In this document: in pieces, positions 7,987 to 16,815 of the stretch
Layout of the letters: each line of letters begins with the position of its first letter
Numbering within the stretch: the first letter of the stretch is position 1
Assembly: GCF_943912825.1 (NCBI RefSeq)
Contig: NZ_CALTUX010000001.1
Coordinates: 51,157-115,156 of the forward strand
Source: an uncultured Anaerococcus sp.
GTDB lineage: Bacteria; Bacillota; Clostridia; Tissierellales; Peptoniphilaceae
Direction: 5' to 3'
DNA: 64,000 bases
Notes under the pieces: model-generated
Database searches by the model: none
What the model saw: only the letters and a program-made list of their open reading frames with translations
Told to the model about the DNA's origin: nothing
Position numbers and translations under genes: made by a program

Positions 7987-9693
7987 ATGAGATTATCAAA
8001 TTATTATATGCCAACCCTAAGAGAAGATCCTGTGGATGCTGAAACAGCAAGCCACAAGCTTCTAACTAGAGGTGCTTTTATCAGACGTCAAGCTTCAGGA
8101 ATTTATTCCTTCTTACCACTTGGTAAAAAAGTTATAAATAAAATCGAAGCAATAGTAAGAGATGCCATGGATAGTCATGGAGCAATCGAAGTTTCAACAT
8201 CAATCCTTCAACCAAGAGAAATTTGGGATGCTTCAGGTAGATGGGAAACATTTGGTCCTGAGATGTTTAAGATTAAAGATAGACACGATAGGGAATATGC
8301 CCTAGGTCCAACAGCTGAAGAATCTTTCGTAGATTTAGTAAAAGATGAGCTTAATTCTTATAAGCAACTTCCACTTAATATTTACCAAATAGTAGATAAG
8401 TTTAGGGATGAAAAAAGACCTAGATTTGGTATAAATAGGTCCCGTGATTTCCTTATGAAAGATGCCTACACCTTTGACCAAGACTTTGAAGGACTGGAAA
8501 AAGCTTATGACAATATGTGGAAGGCCTATGAATATGCCTTTGACAAAATGAAGCTTGACTATAGAATTGTTGAAGGTGATACAGGAGCTATGGGTGGTAG
8601 AAAGAGTCACGAATTTATGGCTCTTGCTGAAAGTGGTGAAGGAGTCATCCTTTATACAGAAAATTCAGATAAGGCCTATACAGACGAAAAGGCAAGAAGC
8701 CTAGTTCCGGTTATAAAAGAAGAAGAAAAAGAATTAGAATTAGTAAAAACAACTGATAAGAAAACCATAGAAGAAGTAAGCGAATTCTTAAATGAAGAAA
8801 AAATCAAATGTGCAAAGGCAGTCGACCTAATAGTTCAAGGAGAGCTTGTATTTGTATTTATCCCTGGTGATAGGGACTTAAATATGGCTAAACTTATTGC
8901 CTACCTAGGTGTGCCAGAGCATGAAATCTTCATGGCAGATGATGAAAGTATAGAAAAATATACCGAGCCTGGCTATACAGGACCAATCGGCTTAAAGGAT
9001 GTAAGGGTTATAATTGATAAGTCACTTACAGAGATAAATAACCTTGTAGTTGGAGCTAATAAGGCTGGCTATCACTATATAAATGCAAACTATAAGAGAG
9101 ATTTTGATGGGGAGATTGCAGAAGATTTAACACTAGCCAAAGAAGGTGATGAAGCCTATGATGGCAGCGGAAAATACCTAGCAGCTCGTGGTATAGAAGT
9201 AGGAAACATCTTCCAATTAGGAACTAAATACTCAGAAGCAATTGGGGCAAATTTCCTAGACCAAAATGGCGTTTCAAAACCATTCGTTATGGGCTCTTAT
9301 GGTATAGGTGTATCAAGATCTGTATCAGCAATTGTAGAGCAAAACCACGATGATAAGGGCATAATCTGGCCTACATCTGTAGCACCATTTGAAGCTATTG
9401 TTACAATTGTAAATCCAAACAAGGAAGAGCAAAAAGATTTAGGTGAAGAAATTTACAAAAAACTAAAAGATGCTAGGATAGATGTTCTACTTGATGATAG
9501 AAAAGAGCGTCCAGGTGTTAAATTTAATGATAGGGACCTAATAGGAATTCCATATAGGATAACAGTAGGTAAGGATGCAAGTGAAGGAATAGTTGAATAT
9601 TCAAAAAGATCTGATCTTGAAAATATAAAACTAGATAAAAACGAATCAATTGAAAGAATTATAGAAAATATCCATAAAGATTTGCAAGACTAA
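7987..9693 (+). CDS. proS: prolyl-tRNA synthetase, bacterial type
   Basis: Class II aminoacyl-tRNA synthetase charging tRNA-Pro. The N-terminal catalytic core carries motif 2 (FRDEKRPRFG...RSRDFLMKDAY), and the central insertion of about 180 residues matches the YbaK-like editing domain that removes mischarged Ala-tRNA-Pro. The C-terminal anticodon-binding domain ends the protein. Length 568 is typical of the bacterial form. The start follows the tex stop directly, and the ribosome site AGGAG lies within the end of tex. There is no room for a T-box. Confidence 0.96.
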   Translation: MRLSNYYMPTLREDPVDAETASHKLLTRGAFIRRQASGIYSFLPLGKKVINKIEAIVRDAMDSHGAIEVSTSILQPREIWDASGRWETFGPEMFKIKDRHDREYALGPTAEESFVDLVKDELNSYKQLPLNIYQIVDKFRDEKRPRFGINRSRDFLMKDAYTFDQDFEGLEKAYDNMWKAYEYAFDKMKLDYRIVEGDTGAMGGRKSHEFMALAESGEGVILYTENSDKAYTDEKARSLVPVIKEEEKELELVKTTDKKTIEEVSEFLNEEKIKCAKAVDLIVQGELVFVFIPGDRDLNMAKLIAYLGVPEHEIFMADDESIEKYTEPGYTGPIGLKDVRVIIDKSLTEINNLVVGANKAGYHYINANYKRDFDGEIAEDLTLAKEGDEAYDGSGKYLAARGIEVGNIFQLGTKYSEAIGANFLDQNGVSKPFVMGSYGIGVSRSVSAIVEQNHDDKGIIWPTSVAPFEAIVTIVNPNKEEQKDLGEEIYKKLKDARIDVLLDDRKERPGVKFNDRDLIGIPYRITVGKDASEGIVEYSKRSDLENIKLDKNESIERIIENIHKDLQD

Positions 9694-9711
9694 GGCAAAA
9701 ATGGGTATCAT
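9682..9711 (+). promoter_or_regulatory. promoter of fba
   Basis: TTGCAA (9682-9687) and TATCAT (9706-9711) are separated by 18 bases, with a TGG just before the -10. The -35 lies inside the end of proS. Downstream, GGGC-ATAA-GCCC (9735-9746) forms a small hairpin directly against the GGAGGAG ribosome site, possibly protecting the transcript. Confidence 0.5.
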
Positions 9712-9759
9712 AATAATGAATGGATTAATAAATAGGGCATAAGCCCGGAGGAGATAATA

Positions 9760-10626
9760 ATGTTAGTAAATGCAAAAGAAATGTTAGACTTAGCTTATGA
9801 GAAAGGTTATGCAATTGGCCACTTCAATACAAACAACCTTGAATGGACAAAGGCAATCCTACTTGCTGCAGAAGCAAAGAAAACTGCAGTTATCATAGCA
9901 TCAAGTGAAGGTGCTGCAAAATATATGGGAGGCTTCAAAGTTGTAGCTGACCTAGTTAAAAATCTTCACGATGCTCTAAATATAACTGTTCCTGTGGCAA
10001 TTCACCTAGACCATGGTTCATATGAAGGTGCAAAAGCTTGTATAGAAGCTGGTTTTACATCAGTAATGTTTGATGGCTCACACTTCCCAATAGATGAAAA
10101 CCTTGAAAAAACAAGAGAAATTGTTAAACTTGCTCACGAAAAAGGAATCTCAGTAGAAGGTGAAGTAGGCGGAATTGGTGGAGAAGAAGATGGAGTTACA
10201 TCAGCTGGTGAACTTGCAGATGTTGAAGAATGTAAAAATCTTGCAGCATGTGGTATAGACTTCCTAGCTGCCGGTATCGGTAATATCCACGGTGTATATC
10301 CTGCTGACTGGCAAGGACTTAACTTTGAAAGACTACAAGAAATTTCTGATGCAGTTAAAATGCCTATAGTTCTTCACGGTGGTACAGGTATCCCAAGTGA
10401 TCAAATCAAAAAAGCTATCAGCCTAGGAGTATCAAAAATCAACGTAAACACAGAATGCCAAATCGAATTTGCTAAGGCAACAAGAGCTTATATAGAAGCT
10501 GGTAAAGACCAACAAGGCAAGGGCTTTGACCCAAGAAAACTTCTAAAAGACGGTACAGATGCAATACAAGCCCTAGTAGAAGAAAAAATCGAGATGTTTG
10601 GTAGCACAAATAGTGCTCAAAACTAA
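9760..10626 (+). CDS. fba: class II fructose-bisphosphate aldolase
   Basis: Zinc-dependent cleavage of fructose 1,6-bisphosphate to DHAP and glyceraldehyde 3-phosphate in glycolysis. Motif HLDHGS at residues 82-87 holds catalytic D84 and zinc ligand H85; later zinc/phosphate motifs are EGEVGGIGGEEDG and HGGTGIP. The 288-residue length matches the short class II FbaA form of Firmicutes. A strong GGAGGAG site and own promoter fit a highly expressed gene. A terminator follows. Confidence 0.95.
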   Translation: MLVNAKEMLDLAYEKGYAIGHFNTNNLEWTKAILLAAEAKKTAVIIASSEGAAKYMGGFKVVADLVKNLHDALNITVPVAIHLDHGSYEGAKACIEAGFTSVMFDGSHFPIDENLEKTREIVKLAHEKGISVEGEVGGIGGEEDGVTSAGELADVEECKNLAACGIDFLAAGIGNIHGVYPADWQGLNFERLQEISDAVKMPIVLHGGTGIPSDQIKKAISLGVSKINVNTECQIEFAKATRAYIEAGKDQQGKGFDPRKLLKDGTDAIQALVEEKIEMFGSTNSAQN

Positions 10627-10651
10627 ATAGCGATATTAGTAGAAAAATAAT

Positions 10652-10677
10652 AGGGGCCTCGTGCCCCTTGATTTTTT
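10652..10677 (+). terminator. terminator after fba, directly before rho
   Basis: AGGGGC-CTCGT-GCCCCT forms a 6-bp stem, followed by TGATTTTTTA. The T run ends nine bases before the rho start codon, so rho must be expressed by readthrough or from an unusual start signal. Confidence 0.75.
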
Positions 10678-10686
10678 ATAAGAATT

Positions 10687-11994
10687 ATGGATAATTTAAA
10701 AGATAAAAAACTAGTTGAATTAAGAGAACTTGCAAAAGACTTAGGAATTGAATCAATTAGTAAATATAGAAAAGATGAATTAATAAAGCTCATAGAAGAA
10801 GAAAATAAAAATAAAGAAGAAGAAAACCAAGAAGCAAGAGAAAATGACCTGGGATCCAAATTTGATTGTGATGGAATACTTGAAATATTACCAGATGGCT
10901 TTGGATTTTTAAGGACCCAGCTTTATGAATCTGGTGATGATGATATATATGTCCCACCTAAGCAAATAAAGATGTTTAGGCTAAAGACAGGTGACTACAT
11001 AGAAGGAATAGCCAGAGAAAAACACGACAAGGACAAGTTTTCTCCTTTAATATTTGTATCAAGTGTAAATGGAATAAAGCCAGGAGATGCCTTTAATAGG
11101 CCGCCTTTTGAAGACTTAACACCAATTTATCCAAATGAGAGAATAAGTGTGGAGACAGATTCTAAACACTTATCTGGCAGAATAATTGATATAATAAGCC
11201 CGATAGGTAGGGGCCAAAGGGGTCTTATAGTTTCCCAGCCAAAGGCCGGAAAGACAACACTCATCAAAGAAATAGAAAGAGCCCTAGAAAAAAACTATGA
11301 TGACCTTAAAATTTTGGTCCTTTTAATCGATGAAAGACCAGAAGAAGTAACAGATTTTATAAGATTTGTAAATGAATATAGGGATCCAGAAAATGTCTTA
11401 ATGAGGACTGAGGTAGCTGCATCTACCTTTGACATGCCACCACAAAACCATATAGACATAGCAGAAATGGTCTTAGAGCGTGCCAAGAGGTTTGTTGAAG
11501 AAAAGAAAGATGTGGTAATACTTCTTGACTCTATAACAAGGCTTGCAAGGGCCTATAATATCATGACTCCTCAATCAGGCAGGACCCTATCAGGTGGTCT
11601 AGATCCACTAGCCCTTGTCGGTCCAAAGCAATTTTTTGGTGCAGCTAGAAATATAGAAAATGGTGGGTCACTTACAATACTTGCCACAGCCCTAGTAGAT
11701 ACTGGGTCAAGGATGGATGACATGATCTTTGAAGAATTTAAGGGAACCGGCAATATGGAAATCCACCTTGATAGACGCCTATCAAACCGCAGGATCTTCC
11801 CTGCAATCAACATCGAAAAATCATCAACAAGACGTGATGATCTCCTTCTTTCAAAAGAAGAAATGGAAGCTATTTATAAGCTAAGAAACTCCGACCTAAA
11901 TACAACAGAATCTATTCTAGAGTTAATTGACTGGATGAAAAGAACAAAATCCAACCAAGATTTTGTCAGACTGATAAATTCATCCCTTAAATAA
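10687..11994 (+). CDS. rho: transcription termination factor Rho
   Basis: Hexameric RNA-dependent ATPase helicase that ends transcription. An N-terminal Rho-N (SAP-like) domain (residues 1-40) is followed by a short acidic linker, an RNA-binding cold-shock-like domain (about 58-125), and the ATPase core. The Walker A loop is QPKAGKTT at 184-191, and VILLDSITRLARAYN includes Walker B. Length 435 is normal. The ATG at 10687 has no convincing ribosome site and sits nine bases after a terminator T run, which is unusual. Confidence 0.95.
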   Translation: MDNLKDKKLVELRELAKDLGIESISKYRKDELIKLIEEENKNKEEENQEARENDLGSKFDCDGILEILPDGFGFLRTQLYESGDDDIYVPPKQIKMFRLKTGDYIEGIAREKHDKDKFSPLIFVSSVNGIKPGDAFNRPPFEDLTPIYPNERISVETDSKHLSGRIIDIISPIGRGQRGLIVSQPKAGKTTLIKEIERALEKNYDDLKILVLLIDERPEEVTDFIRFVNEYRDPENVLMRTEVAASTFDMPPQNHIDIAEMVLERAKRFVEEKKDVVILLDSITRLARAYNIMTPQSGRTLSGGLDPLALVGPKQFFGAARNIENGGSLTILATALVDTGSRMDDMIFEEFKGTGNMEIHLDRRLSNRRIFPAINIEKSSTRRDDLLLSKEEMEAIYKLRNSDLNTTESILELIDWMKRTKSNQDFVRLINSSLK

Positions 11995-11995
11995 C

Positions 11996-12024
11996 TTGAT
12001 TTAAGTATACAAAGCAGGTATAAT
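11996..12024 (+). promoter_or_regulatory. promoter of rpmE
   Basis: TTGATT (11996-12001) and TATAAT (12019-12024) with 17-base spacing, immediately after the rho stop codon. It drives rpmE independently of rho. Confidence 0.75.
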
Positions 12025-12061
12025 TTTAATTGCTTATTGAAATGGAAGATAGAGGTGAATT

Positions 12062-12265
12062 ATGAAAAAAGAATTACATCCAGAATATCACCAAGCTAAG
12101 GTAACTTGCGTGTCTTGTGGCAACGAGTTTACAGTAGGTTCAACAGAAGAAGAAATCAAAGTAGAAGTTTGCAACAATTGCCATCCATTCTATTCTGGTA
12201 AACAAAGAACTGCTGAACGTGGTGGTAAGGTAGAAAGATTTAACAAGAAATACGGTAGAAAATAA
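12062..12265 (+). CDS. rpmE: ribosomal protein bL31, zinc-binding form
   Basis: Large-subunit ribosomal protein of 67 residues. Cysteines C16, C19, C37 and C40 form the zinc site of the C+ (zinc-containing) paralogue. It is flanked by its own promoter and a strong terminator, so it is a single-gene transcript. Ribosome site AGAGGTG precedes the ATG. Confidence 0.97.
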   Translation: MKKELHPEYHQAKVTCVSCGNEFTVGSTEEEIKVEVCNNCHPFYSGKQRTAERGGKVERFNKKYGRK

Positions 12266-12276
12266 TAGAAAGAAAT

Positions 12277-12304
12277 ATAAGGTAAGGCAACTTACCTTAT
12301 TTTT
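12277..12304 (+). terminator. terminator of rpmE, directly before prmC
   Basis: A perfect 10-bp stem, ATAAGGTAAG / CTTACCTTAT, is closed by a GCAA (GNRA) tetraloop and followed by TTTTG. The T run ends about ten bases before the prmC ATG. Confidence 0.88.
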
Positions 12305-12314
12305 GTGTAAAATA

Positions 12315-13109
12315 ATGAAGATATCAGAATTTTTAAAAAAAGATTACAACACAACACTCATAGCCCTAACCTACATTCTAGATAAACCTAAATCTTTTAT
12401 ACTCTTAAATCAAAATTTAGACCTAAAAGAAGAAGAATCTAGAAAATTAAACGATATAATAAATATGAGGAAAGAATCTATTCCCCTTCAATATGCCATA
12501 GGTTATTGGGAGTTTTATAATCTAAGGCTTAAGGTTGATCCTAGGGCTCTCATACCAAGATTTGAAACAGAGATAATAGTAGATTATATAATAAAATCTC
12601 CCTACAGAAAAGAAAAAATCCTTGATATAGGAACAGGAAGTGGTGCTATAGCCCTAAGTCTTGCCTATAATCTAAAGGACTCTCTTGTCATCGGATCAGA
12701 TATAGAAGATAAGGCCATAAGCTTAGCTATCGAAAATAAGGACCTTTTGGCTATCAAAAATGTCGACTTTATTAAATCTGATTTGTTTGAAAATATAGAT
12801 GGGAAATTTGACTTGATAGTATCTAATCCGCCTTATATTAATAAGGTTGATTATAAAAATCTTGATAAGGAGCTTTTTTACGAGCCAAAATCAGCCCTCT
12901 ATGGTGGAGTCGATGGTTTGGATTTTTATAGGCAAATTATAAAAGAGGCTTCAAATTATTTAAATGATGGCGGACACCTAATTTTTGAAATAGGTTATGA
13001 TCAAAAAGATGAGATTAATGATTTATTAAAGAAAGAAAATTTTATCAATATAAAAAACATTAAAGATTTTAACGATTTTGATAGATTTATTATTGCACAG
13101 AAAGGATAA
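12315..13109 (+). CDS. prmC: peptide chain release factor N5-glutamine methyltransferase
   Basis: SAM-dependent methylation of the glutamine in the GGQ motif of release factors; the RF1 gene follows directly. The SAM-binding motif DIGTGSGA is at residues 104-111, and the catalytic NPPY is at 171-174. ATG 12315 gives 264 residues. An in-frame TTG at 12303 adds four residues but lies in the terminator T run. Neither start has a visible ribosome site, so initiation is uncertain. It ends three bases before prfA. Confidence 0.92.
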   Translation: MKISEFLKKDYNTTLIALTYILDKPKSFILLNQNLDLKEEESRKLNDIINMRKESIPLQYAIGYWEFYNLRLKVDPRALIPRFETEIIVDYIIKSPYRKEKILDIGTGSGAIALSLAYNLKDSLVIGSDIEDKAISLAIENKDLLAIKNVDFIKSDLFENIDGKFDLIVSNPPYINKVDYKNLDKELFYEPKSALYGGVDGLDFYRQIIKEASNYLNDGGHLIFEIGYDQKDEINDLLKKENFINIKNIKDFNDFDRFIIAQKG

Positions 13110-13112
13110 ATT

Positions 13113-14189
13113 ATGTTTGAAAATCTAGAACATGTTAGAGAAAATTACAAACAACTTGAATTAAAACTCGCAGATCCAGCAGTTTTATCAGATATGGATC
13201 AATTTAGAAAAGTTTCTAAAGAGTATAATTCACTAAAACCAGTAGTTGAAAAATACGAAGAAATTAAAAACGCAGAAGATACAATAGAAGAAAACCAAGA
13301 GCTTTTAAATGAAACAGATGATCAAGATATGATCGCTATGCTCAAAGAAGAAATTGATGAAAACAAGAAAAACCTTGAAGTCTTTAAAGATGAGATGCAA
13401 ATTCTTCTAATACCAAAGGACCCTAACGATGAAAGAGACGTAATCGTTGAAATCAGACCGGGTGCTGGTGGTGATGAGGCAGGCCTCTTTGCTGGTGATC
13501 TATATAGAATGTATAACATGTATGCAGACAAGGCTGGTTTTAAGACCGAAGATATTGAGGTCAACACCCAAGGAGTGGGTGGAATCAAAGATGCTACCTT
13601 TGTTGTAAGAGGCGAGGGAGCTTATTCTAAATTAAAATACGAATCAGGAGTTCATAGGGTTCAAAGAGTACCTGAAACAGAATCAGGTGGTAGAATTCAT
13701 ACCTCCACAGCAACTGTTGCAGTTCTTCCAGAAGTTGATGAAGTAGAGCTTCACATAGATCCTAATGATATTAGGGTAGATGTTTATAGGTCAAGTGGTA
13801 ATGGTGGCCAATCAGTAAATACAACCGACTCTGCTGTAAGACTTACCCATATACCAACAGGCCTAGTTGTAGCCATCCAAGATGAAAAGAGCCAGATAAA
13901 GAATAAAGATAAGGCCATGAGAGTTCTTAGGGCTAGACTTTATGAGTTAGAAGAAGAAAAAAGAAATAAGGAAATAGCAGATAATAGAAAAAGCCAGGTA
14001 GGTACTGGTGATAGGTCTGAAAGAATTAGAACCTATAACTTCCCTCAAGGAAGAATCACCGACCACAGGATTAATAAAACAGTTTACCAACTAGATGATT
14101 TTCTAAATGGAGACATAGAAGATATGATTAATTCCCTAATAGCAGAAGATCAAACTAGAAAGTTAGAAAAAATAGGTGAGGAAGAATAG
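13113..14189 (+). CDS. prfA: peptide chain release factor 1
   Basis: Recognises UAA and UAG stop codons and triggers peptide release on the ribosome. The tripeptide anticodon is PET (residues 187-189), the PxT form of RF1 rather than the SPF of RF2. The catalytic GGQ is at 231-233, within SSGNGGQSVN. Length 358 is standard. It is preceded by prmC, its modifying enzyme, in the same operon. Confidence 0.97.
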   Translation: MFENLEHVRENYKQLELKLADPAVLSDMDQFRKVSKEYNSLKPVVEKYEEIKNAEDTIEENQELLNETDDQDMIAMLKEEIDENKKNLEVFKDEMQILLIPKDPNDERDVIVEIRPGAGGDEAGLFAGDLYRMYNMYADKAGFKTEDIEVNTQGVGGIKDATFVVRGEGAYSKLKYESGVHRVQRVPETESGGRIHTSTATVAVLPEVDEVELHIDPNDIRVDVYRSSGNGGQSVNTTDSAVRLTHIPTGLVVAIQDEKSQIKNKDKAMRVLRARLYELEEEKRNKEIADNRKSQVGTGDRSERIRTYNFPQGRITDHRINKTVYQLDDFLNGDIEDMINSLIAEDQTRKLEKIGEEE

Positions 14190-15119
14190 TTGTTTGATTT
14201 TCTTGCTAAAAGACTAGTAAAGGATTATAAAAATATTGATAATCCAGATGTAAGGCTTGATTTAATAAGCGTATCATCACTCATAGGCATAATAATGAAC
14301 ATTATACTTTTTATAAGTAAGATTATTTTAGGTTTTGTGAGTAAGTCTACAGCTATCTTAAATGATGCCTTTAACAATCTTTCTGATTCAGTAGTTTCAA
14401 TCATGGCCTTGGTCGGATCTAGTTTTTCCAAAAAACCAGCCGACAAAGAACATCCATTCGGTCATGGTAGGATAGAATATGTGGTATCCTTACTTGTTTC
14501 GATAGTGATTATCTATGTGGGACTTATGCTTTTTATAAATTCTGCAAAGTCTTTTAATGATAGTAATCCTAATGGCCTTAATTTACTAAGCTTTATTATA
14601 TTATTTGCCGGAATCTTGATAAAACTTTATATTTACAGACTAAATGCAAAATTATATAAGGATTTAGAATCAGACCTAAACTTAGGTGTAATGCTTGATG
14701 CTAGAAATGATATAATTTCAACCAGCGCTATTATCTTAGGTGTATTTTTACAAAGATTTGTAAGCTTTAACCTTGATGCTGCAATGGGTATAGTAGTGGC
14801 GTTTTTTGTTATAAAACCTGGCATAGACTTATTTAATGAAACAGTAAAATATTTATTAGGTGAAAGAATTGATGAGAATATAGAAGAAAAGATTTCTGAA
14901 ATATTATTATCTGGCCAATATATAAAGGGCATTCATCATTTGGATATCCACCAATATGGCAGAGGACAGATAATAGGGTCTTGTCATGTTGAGGTTCCAG
15001 GAAATTTGACTGTCAGTGAACTTCATAATGAAATAGACAGGATTGAAAAAATTATTAGGAAGGAAACGGGAGTGATACTTACACTTCACGCTGATCCGAC
15101 TTATTGTATTTTAGATTAA
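14190..15119 (+). CDS. cation diffusion facilitator transporter
   Basis: Proton-coupled efflux of divalent metal ions (Zn, Mn, Fe or Co in this family). Six membrane segments lie in residues 25-215. Metal-site motifs include DAFNNLSDS in the second helix, the HPFGHGRIEYV loop, and a cytoplasmic ferredoxin-like C-terminal domain. The TTG start directly follows the prfA stop and has GAGGAAG six bases upstream. The first metal-site position is an Asp in an N-N-L-S-D context; the ion cannot be named from sequence. Confidence 0.9.
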   Translation: MFDFLAKRLVKDYKNIDNPDVRLDLISVSSLIGIIMNIILFISKIILGFVSKSTAILNDAFNNLSDSVVSIMALVGSSFSKKPADKEHPFGHGRIEYVVSLLVSIVIIYVGLMLFINSAKSFNDSNPNGLNLLSFIILFAGILIKLYIYRLNAKLYKDLESDLNLGVMLDARNDIISTSAIILGVFLQRFVSFNLDAAMGIVVAFFVIKPGIDLFNETVKYLLGERIDENIEEKISEILLSGQYIKGIHHLDIHQYGRGQIIGSCHVEVPGNLTVSELHNEIDRIEKIIRKETGVILTLHADPTYCILD

Positions 15120-15129
15120 AGAAGGCTAA

Positions 15130-16164
15130 ATGAAAACAGAAGTTTTAGAGTTAGATAGAAATAACATTGATGAAAAAATAATAAAAAAGGCAGCAAGTTT
15201 GATAAATGAGGGAGAACTTGTAGCCTTTCCGACTGAAACAGTTTATGGGCTTGGAGCAGATGGTCTAAGTGATAAGGCTTGTCAGAAAATTTTTAAGGCC
15301 AAGCATAGACCAGCCGACAATCCTTTGATTTTACACATTTCAGACCTAGAAATGCTTGAAAAATTAGTAGATGAAATAAGAGATAGGGATAGGGCTCTTT
15401 TTAAGCTTTGGCCAGGGCCATTAACACTTATTTTTAAGAAATCTAAGCTAATACCAGATGCAGCAACAGCAGGTGGAGATACTGTAGCCATCAGATTTCC
15501 GTCAGATAAGATTGCAAATAAGCTTATAGCTTTTGCAAATACACCAATTGCAGCCCCATCAGCAAATATATCTGGTAGACCGTCACCAACTAATGCAGCT
15601 GATGTTTTTTTTGATATGGATGGTATTATACCAATGATCTTAGATGGTGGGGAATCTAATATTGGCATAGAATCTACTGTTCTTGACCTATCAGAAGATA
15701 TACCAGTAATACTTAGACCTGGTTTTTATACCTATGAGTTTCTAAAAGAGATTATCCCTGATGTGAGACTAGATGATAGCCTTGTAGATGCAAGTGTCAG
15801 ACCAAAGTCTCCAGGACAAAAATATAAGCATTACGCTCCAAAGGCTAAGATGAGAGTATTTGTAGGGGATGGAGCAAAAGATTATATTTATGATCTTGCA
15901 AATTCTTATAAAGAAAAATCATATAGGGTAGGAATATTAGGATTTGAGGATTCTAAAGAAATATTTAAAAATTTTGATTTTATAAGCTTTGGTGATAGGA
16001 GTGACTTATCTACAATGAGCCATGTTTTATTTTCTGCCTTAAGGCAGATGGATAGGATGGATGTAGATATTATTCTAGCAGAAGGTGTTAAGGAAAATCA
16101 TTTGGGTAAGAGTATAATGAATAGGATGAAAAAATCGGCAGCAGGCGATGTGAATTATATATAG
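15130..16164 (+). CDS. L-threonylcarbamoyladenylate synthase, Sua5 type
   Basis: Makes threonylcarbamoyl-AMP from threonine, bicarbonate and ATP for the t6A37 modification of ANN-decoding tRNAs. The N-terminal YrdC domain (about 1-205) has the KHRPADNPL substrate motif and SANISGRPSPT. The C-terminal Sua5 domain (about 210-344) makes it the long Sua5 form rather than short TsaC; its linker includes SPGQKYKHYAPKA. Ribosome site GAAGG precedes the ATG. Confidence 0.93.
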   Translation: MKTEVLELDRNNIDEKIIKKAASLINEGELVAFPTETVYGLGADGLSDKACQKIFKAKHRPADNPLILHISDLEMLEKLVDEIRDRDRALFKLWPGPLTLIFKKSKLIPDAATAGGDTVAIRFPSDKIANKLIAFANTPIAAPSANISGRPSPTNAADVFFDMDGIIPMILDGGESNIGIESTVLDLSEDIPVILRPGFYTYEFLKEIIPDVRLDDSLVDASVRPKSPGQKYKHYAPKAKMRVFVGDGAKDYIYDLANSYKEKSYRVGILGFEDSKEIFKNFDFISFGDRSDLSTMSHVLFSALRQMDRMDVDIILAEGVKENHLGKSIMNRMKKSAAGDVNYI

Positions 16165-16176
16165 GAGATAAGAAAT

Positions 16177-16806
16177 ATGAAAAATGTAAAAGTATTAGAC
16201 CATCCAGTAATCAAACATAAAATTTCCATCTTAAGAGATATTAATACAGGCTCAAACGAGTTTAGATCTCTAGTTACAGAAATAGCTATGATGTTAGCTT
16301 ATGAAGCTACTTCAGATTTAGAGCTTGAAGAATATGAAGTAGAAACTCCAGTTGCAAAGACAACGGGCTATAGGCTTACAGGCAAAAAAATCGGTATCGT
16401 TCCAATCCTAAGAGCAGGTCTTGGAATGGTTGATGGGGTATTAGAAGTTCTACCAGCAGCTAAGATTGGCCATATTGGTATGTATAGAAATGAAGAAACT
16501 CTTCAACCTGTAGAATATTATTGCAAGCTTCCAAGTGATGTTGAAAACAGGGATATCCTTGTAGTAGATCCAATGCTTGCAACAGGTGGTTCAGCTTGTG
16601 ATGCTATAGATAGACTAAAAGAATATGGTTGTAAATCTATAAAATTACTAAGCGTTATAGCAGCACCTGAAGCTTTCAAATTGCTTGAAGAAAAGCATCC
16701 AGATGTCAAGGTTTATATTGCACAGCTTGATGAGAAATTAAATGAAAATGGCTATATAGTACCTGGACTTGGTGACGCTGGGGATAGGCTGTTTGGTACT
16801 AAGTAA
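16177..16806 (+). CDS. upp: uracil phosphoribosyltransferase
   Basis: Salvages uracil with PRPP to UMP. The PRPP loop is VVDPMLATGGSACDAI near residues 128-143, and the uracil-binding C-terminus GLGDAGDRLFGT is typical. Length 209 is standard. The AGGAGATAAG ribosome site is strong. It sits between sua5 and murA in a long co-directional gene run. Confidence 0.96.
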   Translation: MKNVKVLDHPVIKHKISILRDINTGSNEFRSLVTEIAMMLAYEATSDLELEEYEVETPVAKTTGYRLTGKKIGIVPILRAGLGMVDGVLEVLPAAKIGHIGMYRNEETLQPVEYYCKLPSDVENRDILVVDPMLATGGSACDAIDRLKEYGCKSIKLLSVIAAPEAFKLLEEKHPDVKVYIAQLDEKLNENGYIVPGLGDAGDRLFGTK

Positions 16807-16815
16807 GGATTAATT

